Of a stretch of DNA of 27,388 nucleotides, positions 19,761-27,351 are shown in pieces (position 1 is the first letter of the stretch; the number at the start of each line of letters is the position of its first letter). The notes beneath the pieces are model-generated. The model was given only the letters and a program-made list of their open reading frames with translations, was not told the origin of the DNA and made no database searches. Both the position numbers and the translations under genes were made by a program. The DNA is taken from positions 1-27,388 of the forward strand of contig PDHQ01000382.1 of NCBI GenBank assembly GCA_003339415.1. Reading direction: 5' to 3'. The DNA comes from Ophiocordyceps camponoti-saundersi (nom. inval.). Lineage: Eukaryota > Ascomycota > Sordariomycetes > Hypocreales > Ophiocordycipitaceae.

Positions 19761-20452
19761 ATAAGGCACCGCGACTATAGCGAGGCGAAATAGGTTATCG
19801 GAAGGAAGTAATAAGTAGCGGGCGTATAGAATAAGATAGAATAACTAATATAGATAGCTAGCCGGAAAATATTAGAAATCTAATATTATAGATAATAGCT
19901 AGCGAAAGAAGTAATAAGATACTTATAAGTTCTTAGGGGAAGAGCTAATTAATTATAGGTATATATCGCTAATATCTAGGAGGGATAAATACTAGCTTAC
20001 GAATACGATAATTAAGTAAAGGTACGCTTTATCGGGATAGTATAAATAGAGGGTAGGGTAAAGTATATCTTTTATAAGAAACTACTTAAGGCGTTTAGCT
20101 TTAGGTATAAGGGATATAACCTAATAGCGTGCGTAACGTGCGAGAAGGTTATATATTTAGCGACGTAGAAGCGAGCGGCGGTAAGAAATTAAGATAATAA
20201 TAATAATTCTACTAATCCGAAGGAGAGGCCTAGGTTCTAGTAGTTATTTTTTTTTTAACTTAAGAGATAAAAAGATATACTTTAAGAAATATATATAGGA
20301 ATATATATTATTTACGGTTAACGTTTTAAGAGATAGAAAAATAAGGGATAGGAGGGATAAGTCTAAAAGAGGAAGCTATAAAAAGATTTTAGCGGCGGTA
20401 ATAAATAAGCCGAAGGAAAATAAACGAGAAGCTAGTATAAAAAGTAAGTAGG

Positions 20453-21013
20453 AGCTTATTTAAGGTTTAGTTAAATAGTCCCCGAATACTTTTCCTCTCC
20501 TAAAAGCTTCCGAGTATTAGAACGACGAACGGCCCTTAAGATAAGGGAGCGGTTATAACTTAATATATAATATAGTTTAGTTTCCCTATAAAGAGGAAGG
20601 AATTAAGCTAAAATTAGCCCTTAACCTTATCTTCTTAGCTATCTAAAGGTTATATATCGTAAGTTAAGTTTTAAAGGGGACTTATAGTAAAAACGATACT
20701 AAAGGAAATTACGGTTTTATCTTATACCTTATAATTTTATATAACGAATTAAGGATTAAAAGATTTATTTTAAAGCTTTTAGTATCTAATTAAATAGTTC
20801 TTTACCCTTCTTTTCTTTTTCCTCCTATTTTTATATAGAAAATCGACCTTGAGTAACCTTACCTATAGAGAATTATTATCTAGCTATATACCTAAAGCAG
20901 AGCCCCCCTACCCCTTTATAATAGCTAGCGACTACGGTAACTTAAGAAGATATATCTCGTACGTATCTGCTACGCTCGCTTAGGGTATCCTTCTCTCCCT
21001 GCTAAAGTAGGCG
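20453..21013. repeat. Dispersed repeat family A, copy 3
   Basis: Aligns with copies 1 and 2 through AAGAGGAAGGAATTAAG, AGGGGACTTATAGTAAAAAC, TAATTAAATAGTTCTT, TTTATATAGAAAATCGACC and CTACGCTCGCTTAGGGTATC, ending after CCCTGCTAAAGT. It is more diverged than copy 2 and has its own substitutions at CpG words. The left edge is uncertain; a weak match continues to about 20420. Confidence 0.7.
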
Positions 21014-21119
21014 GTATATCTAAGCCTAAGGGAAAGCGAAATACTTAGGTTATATTATAAAATAAGGTATAAGCTAAGCTCTTATAGATACGAGGGATTT
21101 AAAGTAAGCGTTAAGAGAG

Positions 21120-22560
21120 GCCTTTTCGTAAATTTTAAAGTAGTTCTATATCTAATATAGTTATAATATTAGTATAGGTACTAAACTTTATAGATATATC
21201 TTAAACCTCCTTAGTCTCTAAGTTATAGTAAATAGGGCTAATATTAGAGCTAGCTGTAAATTCTTATTAGCGGGGAGTAGATTAAGGGGAGTTAATATCG
21301 TCGGAGGGATTTATCGTAGTTTAGAGAGTAAAAAGCGGAAAGTAGTTTAGAGAGTAAGGGAGGCGATTATAGTAGGCGGCCTAGATAGCGTCCTAAGTAT
21401 CTTAAAACTCTATTTTATTATATCTAGTTAGTTTTAACCGTAAATTTTTTTTTTTTAAGGTAGGGTTAATATTTTATACGATTTATATAACGGGTAAGTA
21501 TTATAACTTAAAAGCTAGTTACTATAATAGCTTTCTCTATAGCGGCAAGCTAGGTAAGGGTATATTACGTAGTAAGGTAGGATATATTAGAGGTTAGGTT
21601 AACGGACCTATTAGCTTATTATAGAAAGCGGGCAAGGTAGGCTTAGTTATTACGGATCTTTATAAAATATATCTCCTATTATTCTTTAAGTTAATAAAGG
21701 AGAGAGATAATAGTTATAAAGAGTTTAGGAATAGATTACTTAGAAGATATAGTAAAGGTAAGGATAGCAGTAGCGTATATTAATATATACCGAGTAGAAG
21801 AGTAGGGCAGAGTATTAGCTCGAGCTTAGATAAAGATATATAAAAAAGTAGGGGGTAGTAGGGAAGGAGGGGGTTTTATATCTAAAGAAACGGGGAGGTA
21901 AATATATCGTATCTTACTTAAATGTATAAATAGAAAGATAGTAGAGTAGATTAGAAGCGTGGTAATAAAAACGGCAAAGAAATACTAATAAAAAGAAGAG
22001 AGAAGAAGGGCGTTTATTTCTATTTCTTTAAGGGAGGTAAGGTTATTATACGGCTATAAATCGCTAGGGGAATTAGGAAAATAATAATATCGGTATCGAT
22101 TATAGATATTTAAGGCGTTTATATATTACGGTAAGACGCGATAAGATTTAATAAGATATAATAAGATAGGGAAAGCTAAAAACCTAAAAAGGGAGAAAAA
22201 GCGTAACGAAGCTTATATATAGTAAAGTTAGGTAGTAAATAATAAAATAGTTTATTATAAATCTATAATAGCTACGCTTAATAGTATAAGGTAGCTAGTT
22301 AAGAGGCATAACGCCCTATAATAAAAGTATAGACGGAGGGAGAAATTATACGACCCCGGCCCCTATCCCTAATCCTTTCTAGATAGATAGTTATACTTAG
22401 GTAAAATTAAGCACGGCGATTTTGCTCCTTTAAGGCACTTATTTTCCCTTACTATACCGCTACTAAATAATAAGGAGGAGAAGGAGGGTAAATATATAAA
22501 CCGAAGAGAGGGACGTAAGAGGGGTAGACCGCTATAGTTTAACGACTAGACTTAAGGGTA
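21120..22560 (+). pseudogene. RIP-degraded ORF in three frame segments, unrecognised product
   Basis: Segment 1 (about 21123-21430) reads VIVNRANIRASCKFLLAGSR and REAIIVGGLDSVLSILKLYF with few stops. After a 12-base T run the frame changes: segment 2 (about 21457-22140) is stop-free for some 50 codons, with LKASYYNSFLYSGKLGKGIL, KAGKVGLVITDLYK, LIKERDNSYKEFRNRLLRRY and FFKGGKVIIRL. Segment 3 (about 22153-22560) is in a third frame, with YDPGPYP, KIKHGDFAPLRHLFSLTIPL and a closing REGRKRGRPL. GRKRGRP has the form of an AT-hook core, so DNA binding is possible. The frame changes may be indels or introns; the T-run change could be a polymerase slip. The protein is not recognised. It lies between family A copy 3 and the Copia fragment. 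Confidence 0.58.
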
Positions 22561-22639
22561 GGTAGTTAGCTAAAGGGAACGTTAGGGGGTAACGTAGGAT
22601 AGGGACTAAAAGTATTAACTAGCTTCTAAGGATAAGTTA

Positions 22640-22890
22640 ATATATTACGGCTATAGGATTATAGGAGGCTTTATATATAAGTAATTAGCCCTCGCTATCG
22701 TTAATAGGGTCTTGCCGGCCCTCTTTACGAGGCCGTTCTCTTATAGATTATACGGGGGCGAATAAGGTAAAACGAGGCTATTTTCTTATCCGAGGCCTTA
22801 ATCGCCTCGCTTTTAAACTTACAGGTATTATCGAAAGCTATTATAGCTATAGGAATTCCTCGTAAAGAGATATCGAGCTATCTTTTCTAT
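22640..22890 (-). pseudogene. Ty1/Copia retrotransposon integrase core fragment
   Basis: Two adjacent minus-strand frames give the hallmark of a Copia-type integrase catalytic core. The first (about 22874 to 22790) reads GIPIAIIAFDNTCKFKSEAI, matching the DNGxEF catalytic-aspartate region. The second (about 22780 to 22650) reads LVLPYSPPYN, then QENGLVKRAGKTLLTIARAN, matching the PYSPQQNGxxER(x)NRTL region that holds the catalytic glutamate. Joining them needs one frameshift near 22780. The expected Glu is Lys here, and EF has become KF (TGTGAG to TGTAAG, a RIP change). The integrase normally integrates retrotransposon cDNA; this piece is dead. Only about 80 codons remain. I could not find gag, reverse transcriptase or RNase H of the same element in the window. 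Confidence 0.7.
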
Positions 22891-22919
22891 TAACGAAGAA
22901 GCTAAAAGGATACCTACTA

Positions 22920-23213
22920 ACCTTATATTTTAAACTTTACACTTTTAAACTATAAATTACTAATTTAAATACTTATTTTAAAGTTTTTAGTATTTAATTA
23001 AATAGTTTTCGTCTTCTTTATTCTTTCCTCTCTTATCTTTATATAGAAAACTAACTCCTTATTATTTTCCCGATAGAGAATTACTATCCGGCTCTTCCCT
23101 CTAAAGCTAGAGACCCCCCCCTATATTAGTTAAAGACTATAGTTACCTAAGAAGTTACGCCTTTTAGGTATCTACTACGCTTACTTAAGGTGTCCTTCTT
23201 CCCCCGCTAAAGT
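22920..23213. repeat. Dispersed repeat family A, partial copy 4
   Basis: The right half of family A only: TATAAATTACTAATTTAAAT, TTTAATTAAATAGTTTT, TTTATATAGAAAACTAACTC, CTAGAGACCCCCCC, CTACGCTTACTTAAGG, ending after CCCCCGCTAAAGT. It starts within about 30 bases of the Copia integrase fragment, so it was either inserted into the Copia element or is joined to it by deletion. Confidence 0.7.
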
Positions 23214-23886
23214 GCCCTTTTTCTACTTAGGAAGGTAGGTAGTTATAATAAAAATCTAATACTATCCGCCGGATTAGGACTAACTATCTTACTTAAAGGA
23301 TACGAAGATATCGATATTAACTCCGACCCCGATAGTATCGTCAACTATAGAGGAAATAATAAGAAAATAGGAAAAAATACGTATATTTTTAAAAGCTAAT
23401 AAGCGAGGGGTTATATTTATCTAGTAATATAATTAAATATAATCCGTAATTAGGTAATTAAAAGGGCGTTACTTTAAAACTTTATATTAATAATTAAGGT
23501 AACGTTAATTTATCCTATAAAGCCGTTAATCGGTATATCTTACTACTTATATATACCTTACCGGGAAGCTATAGGGGGCTATAAGACTAGTAGTTATCGT
23601 TACCTTTACACGAGTGCTAGTTAGATATATATTTATATTTTAATAAAGATTTTTTTTTATAATATTATTATAAATATAGATTACGTAATAGTGATAGGAT
23701 TTGCAGAGCACGCTATAGTTACTCGTATAGGTAGTCTAACGCTTAGATATAGTATTATAATATATACTATTCTTATAATTTAAATACTAACCTTATAAAT
23801 TATACTAGTCTTATAGAAATATAGAGCGCTAATTAGCTAAGCTAGCTAGTATTCTACTTGTTTAATTAGTAGGTTTTTTTTTTCGG
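23214..23886. other. Unassigned AT-rich DNA
   Basis: No gene could be supported. Short frames on either strand give a few protein-like words near 23230-23400 but are ambiguous between strands. A T run lies at about 23650-23658, and 23690-23720 keeps TGA, TTGC and GCAC words, suggesting locally lighter RIP. Confidence 0.4.
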
Positions 23887-24408
23887 ATCTACTTAATTAC
23901 TACTTTCGGCGATAAATATATTTAATTATACTCGCCCTTACCCGGCTACTTATACCCTTTACCCCTTGCGCTCTTTACGCCGTTATACCCTCTACCCCTT
24001 AAGCCTCTATACCGCTACTTATATCTAAGTATACGCCTTTATCTTTTAGCTAGTTTATAAGGTAGTTAGGCACTATTTATAGCCTTATTATTAGAGGTAC
24101 TATTCTTAGCCTCTTATACTATATTCTTTATTACTTTTCCGGAGAAGCTAAGCGTTAACTAAGCTTTTAAAGTACCTTTTATAAGATATCGTATATAAGT
24201 CTATAGTTTAGCCTCTAATTTATTATCGGCTACTAGAAACCCTAATTAATATAGCTATAAGCTAGCCGTAGGCATTAGATATTCGGTAGCTATTTATCTA
24301 ATAGTCTACTACGCTAATAATCCCTAGCTATTACTAGTAATAGCTGTGTTTTTTAGCGTATCGTATATTCGGTAGCTCTTTGCCTATTTATCTTAACGGC
24401 GACAGATA
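23887..24408 (+). pseudogene. Possible degraded ORF, Leu/Pro-rich then mixed
   Basis: The frame starting at 23905 carries about nine TAA/TAG stops in 170 codons. It opens with Pro/Leu/Tyr repeats (SPLPGYLYPLPLALFTPLYP), then ALFIALLLEVLFLASYTIFF, TFPEKLSVN, SLASNLLSATRNPN and YKLAVGIRYSVAIYLIVYYA. Tyr runs may be former His or Cys codons. The first copy of the 21-bp dispersed motif lies inside this frame. It could be a protein remnant or simply an open frame in pyrimidine-rich DNA; no family is recognised. Confidence 0.35.
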
Positions 24409-24418
24409 TACCGTTTAC

Positions 24419-24513
24419 GGTAATAATACTAAAGGCGATAATACCGAAGGGGTTTAAATCCCCTATAACCGGAGGGGTTTAAATCCCCTATTACCGGAGG
24501 GGTTTAAATCCCC
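24419..24513. repeat. Two 15-bp units plus three 25-bp units with a stem-loop core
   Basis: Two related 15-mers (24419-24433 and 24434-24448, the second ending ATAATACCGAA) lead into three units with an exact 25-bp period. Each unit contains AGGGGTTTAAATCCCCT (cores at 24449, 24474 and 24499): a five-base-pair AGGGG/CCCCT stem around the seven-base loop TTTAAAT. Confidence 0.8.
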
Positions 24514-24609
24514 TATAAAGTTAGCTATAGCTACTAGGTAGGTATCTATAGTAATAGCTAGGAGCGATAGCTATAACGAGGTTATAGAAACTAACGCGTT
24601 ATAATAAGA

Positions 24610-24684
24610 GGCTACGATACTAAAGGCTACGATACTAAAAGTAGTAATACTAGAGGCTATAATACCGAAAGGGTTTAAATTCCC
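24610..24684. repeat. Four 15-bp units plus one degenerate stem-loop core
   Basis: Four tandem 15-mers, the first two identical (GGCTACGATACTAAA at 24610 and 24625), then two variants at 24640 and 24655. They run straight into GGGTTTAAATTCCCT at 24671. The same order of 15-mers followed by the stem-loop word occurs at 24419-24513, so the block is duplicated. In one frame the 15-mers encode a pentapeptide of the type GYDTK. Confidence 0.75.
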
Positions 24685-25040
24685 TAAGAGCGTAAGCTAA
24701 CGAAAACTCCCTATTTTTAACGCTACCTAGGTAAGTAATTTACTATGCGGATAATCCCTTAGTTTAGGTTTAATCTTTAATACGATAACGTTAAGCGAGA
24801 ACTTAGCTTATATTATCTTAGCCGCTACCTCGAAAAATATAGTATTAAGCGCGGTAGCGCTAGCTTTAGGAATAAAAGAGGCGTATATAATATACGCTAT
24901 TATTTAAGATAGTAATCTAAGCTTAGTAAGTAATAAGGTACTTCCTCGATCTTATCGATCTCGTATATAGTCTTAAACTCTTAAATAGCGGTGGCCCTGC
25001 GCTTCTTATAGAGGAAGAATAAATCTTTATCTATTATATT

Positions 25041-25355
25041 AGTCTTTATCCGTTATATTAGATTCGACTACGTCCCGGTCCTTACGTAGCTATACGGCAC
25101 GACTATTTATTATTCTTAGAGACCGGATATATAATAGGTATTATATAAGTACCCTTACTTCTTAGGAGTCCACTACGCTAATAATTCCTAATTATAGCTA
25201 ATATAAGTCTTTATCTATTATATCGGATTTAACTACGTCCCGGTCCTTACGTAGCTATACGGTATAACTATTCGTTATTCTTAGAGACCGGATATATAAC
25301 GGGCACCGTAAAGGTACCCTCGCTTCTTAGGAGTCTATTACGCTAATAATCCTAA
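25041..25355. repeat. 165-bp tandem duplication
   Basis: AGTCTTTATC starts at 25041 and 25206, CGTCCCGGTCCTTACGTAGC at 25071 and 25236, and the 21-bp motif near 25167 and 25332, all exactly 165 bp apart. As 165 is 55 codons, frames are kept. A forward frame reads LRPGPYVAIR in both copies; a minus frame reads LRKDRDVV in both. Either could be the former coding strand. Confidence 0.8.
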
Positions 25356-25363
25356 TAGAGTTT

Positions 25364-25580
25364 TCCTCGGCGTTTCCTCGCTAGTATTATAGCCTCTATT
25401 AGCCGCGATCTATCCTCGGATTTCTACTTCTTAAGAGTCTACTATATTAATAATCCCTAGCTATAGCTAGTAATAAAGTCTTCCTCGGCGTTTCCTCGCT
25501 AGTATTATAGCTTCTATTAGCTATAATCTATCTTTAGATTTCTAAAGCTTCTACTTAGGAGTCTACTACGCTAATAATCC
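25364..25580. repeat. Second tandem duplication, ~118-124 bp unit
   Basis: TCCTCGGCGTTTCCTCGCTA begins at 25364 and 25482; the 21-bp motif that closes each unit begins at 25436 and 25560. A 6-bp insertion in the second unit (AAAGCTT region) explains the different spacings. Confidence 0.75.
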
Positions 25581-25736
25581 GTAACTTATAAATATTAGCG
25601 GAAGCCCTAGTAGCTAAAGAAAGAAGAGAAAAATAAGCGGATAGTTTACCACGCCGATAATTTAGTCTAGATAAGCTAACTACTACGCTAATAGTCTACT
25701 ACGCTAATAATCTAAATCTATTATACTAATAATTTA

Positions 25737-25757
25737 CTACGCGGATAATCCGCGTAG
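25737..25757. repeat. Perfect 21-bp palindrome within the motif array
   Basis: CTACGCGGAT, a central A, then its exact reverse complement ATCCGCGTAG. A related 15-bp palindrome, TCCGGAT-A-ATCCGGA, lies at 25810-25824. Both are GCGGATAATCCG-type variants of the dispersed motif. Confidence 0.85.
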
Positions 25758-26079
25758 CTATCTACTATATTAATAATCCGCGTAGTAATCTACTACGCTA
25801 ATAATTTAGTCCGGATAATCCGGAACTCTAAGATATAAGCGGATAGTCTACTATACTAATAATTTAAATCTACTACGCTAATAATCTACTACGCGGATAA
25901 TCTTAGTCCGCGTAGGTAATCTGCTCGCTTATACTTTACGCGGTAGAGGTAGATAGTAAAAAGGCGGGCGATACGGTTTAATAACTTATCCTCCTTCCTC
26001 TAGTAGCGGTTATCTTCCTCGTTATATATTCTTCGGGCGATAGCTCGAGCGGAGGTAAGGTCGAGGAGGGGCTATTACC

Positions 26080-26518
26080 TTAAATTTATCGAATTCTATA
26101 ATCTTCGCTATAATACCTTTTTAGTCGGGGTATTATTAAGCTTTTCGAATAATAGCTATACCGTTACTAACTCCTATATTAAGTTTCGATACGCGAGTAA
26201 AAAGGCTAACTAAAAGAGGGTGCGTTTAGTTATATTTATTTTACTAAAAGTCCCTATCTTCCTCGAGATTTCTAAACTTTAATAAGTTATTTCTTTAGGC
26301 GTTATACCTTAAGGGTTTTAAACTATAGTAAGATAGGGTCGGTTTATAATAGGGGTTTTTAGGGGCTTTAGGAGGGTGAGGATACTTTTTACTTTTATAG
26401 TAAACGATAGGTTATAATAGGCTAAGGAAAGGGGGAAGAAGAGGGGGAGATAATACTTAGGAGGAGGAGGAGGGAGGAGGGTAAAGGGTAAAGATACTTT
26501 TTGCTCCTAAGGTATAGG
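26080..26518. other. Motif-free gap with purine tract
   Basis: No copy of the 21-bp motif occurs here. The left part (26098-26300) gives ambiguous short frames on the + strand. A GA/GGA-rich tract occupies about 26425-26490. No gene is supported. Confidence 0.4.
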
Positions 26519-26608
26519 CAGTCTATTACGCTAATAATCCGCTACTAGGTAATAATATCCCTTACGCTAACGGCCTATTAGTCTTAGGAATAGTTATCTT
26601 ATCGGCTT

Positions 26609-26620
26609 CCCCCCCCCCCC
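26609..26620. repeat. Poly(C) run, 12 bases
   Basis: Twelve C in a row between motif copies. A second 12-base C run lies at 27041-27052, also 20 to 40 bases before a motif copy. Confidence 0.85.
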
Positions 26621-27040
26621 TAGCCTAAGTCCGGATAATTCGCCGCTAGGTAGTAGGCAGTCTACTACGCTAATAATCCGCTAAGTTAATTACTACGCTG
26701 TTAATAGCTAAGGCTAATCGAGGCTATATTAGGCTATCCTCTCTAAGCAGATACTCCCTAAGGTAAGTTCCCGAACTATAAGCTTTTATTTACCGTTAGG
26801 ATAAACTATATCGGCCTTCGTTATAATAGTTAGTATAAGCTTAGTTAAGTCCGGATCCTACCTTTAGTATTAGAAAGTATATATCCTAGATAATATAAAG
26901 CCTATCCTTAGGCGATAGCTTATCTAAAACCTTTATATAAACGTCGTTAACTTTCGCTATATATATCTTTTAGGAAGGGCAGTAGCGTCTCCCCTAGCCC
27001 GGCTACGATAATTAGAAGCTATTTTCGGTTTTATAGATAG

Positions 27041-27052
27041 CCCCCCCCCCCC
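27041..27052. repeat. Poly(C) run, 12 bases
   Basis: Twelve C in a row, followed by CTAAGTTTAGATAGT and the motif copy at 27071. The C run at 26609 is followed by CTAGCCTAAGTCCGGATAAT, so the two contexts are similar. Confidence 0.8.
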
Positions 27053-27330
27053 TAAGTTTAGATAGTTAGCAATTTACTACGCTAATAATCCGGAACTTAA
27101 AGACGCAGGCCCGCCTCGCCGTCGAACTAAATACTAATAGCCTAATCGGGCCCGATACTACGCTACGCTTAAAACCCTTTTATAAGCGTCTTAATAGTTT
27201 ACTACGCTAATAATCCGTAACTTATAAATATAGGTCCGCGTACCCTAACTTTCGGTAATAAGGACGATTTTTCGGATCTACTTAAGCTTCTTAGTAAAGG
27301 TTTTTATTATATCGACGGCTACGATAATAA

Positions 27331-27351
27331 GGGGGGGGGGGGGGGGGGGGG
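27331..27351. repeat. Poly(G) run, 21 bases
   Basis: Twenty-one G in a row at the right end of the RIP-mutated DNA, immediately before sequence of normal dinucleotide composition. Confidence 0.85.

Larger units (their letters stand above)
18999..20250 (+). pseudogene. RIP-degraded two-exon gene, unrecognised product
   Basis: Exon 1 reads in the frame of 19044: ESAYAIGYPGGVYF, RKVTNKAVFPLRYYSRELF, GNPDATDTKRLAIFSKLLEE and LKSVYGRLISRIEGYNYIT, with only TAA or TAG stops. At 19397 a GTAAGT donor opens a likely 59-base intron; removing it joins exon 1 to the frame that stays open at 19568-19759. That segment is Ala/Glu/Arg/Gly-rich (VAAVAAEGLGEEGERDIARR) and needs no separate gene call. Beyond about 19760 the frame is less certain: near 20020-20170 a different frame gives KYIFYKKLLKAFSFRYKGYN and CVTCEKV, suggesting another intron or a frameshift. 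The function is unknown. Confidence 0.6.
24303..27217 (+). repeat. About 20 same-direction copies of a 21-bp terminal-repeat-like motif
   Basis: The consensus is (C)AGTCTACTACGCTAATAATC followed by CG. Clear copies start near 24303, 24741, 25167, 25332, 25436, 25560, 25643, 25693, 25716, 25733, 25760, 25787, 25844, 25867, 25883, 26519, 26658, 26687, 27071 and 27196. All are on the + strand; I found no reverse-complement series. Some carry GCGGATAATCCG instead of GCTAATAATCCG. Four extend further into a CCG(T/G)AACTTATAAATATA-like word (25580, 25820, 27090, 27215). CAGTC at 26519 and 26658 and the ATAATCCG ending resemble terminal repeats of pogo/Tigger/Fot1-type DNA transposons, but this rests on resemblance. 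Confidence 0.7.
1..27351. other. RIP-mutated AT-rich island
   Basis: CpA and TpG are almost absent, TpA is greatly over-represented and CpG is retained across the stretch. This is the expected product of repeat-induced point mutation, which changes C to T in CpA on either strand of duplicated DNA in Pezizomycotina. The known consequence is conversion of CAA, CAG and TGG codons to TAA or TAG, and the degraded reading frames here carry exactly those two stops and almost never TGA. Several distinct repeat families are present in multiple copies, which fits RIP as the cause. Mutation is uneven: 13.4-13.6, 17.5-19.8 and 24-27 kb keep more G+C than 4-12 kb. The process is inferred from composition; the fungus is not identified. 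Confidence 0.9.

Noticed and set aside
19587..19769. 60-codon open frame on the minus strand
   Set aside because: It is a Pro/Leu/Ser-rich shadow opposite the forward frame that joins exon 1 by a consistent intron; the forward frame explains the sequence better.
23887..24408. Pogo/Fot1 transposase in the forward frame beside the terminal-repeat-like array
   Set aside because: A few words (VN-stop-AF, then RYRI) faintly recall the DNA-binding part of that family, but there is no DDE motif and the resemblance is too weak to name it.
24303..27217. CRISPR-like array of short direct repeats
   Set aside because: Spacing is irregular (about 16 to several hundred bases), repeats are diverged, there are no cas genes and the setting is fungal with RIP.
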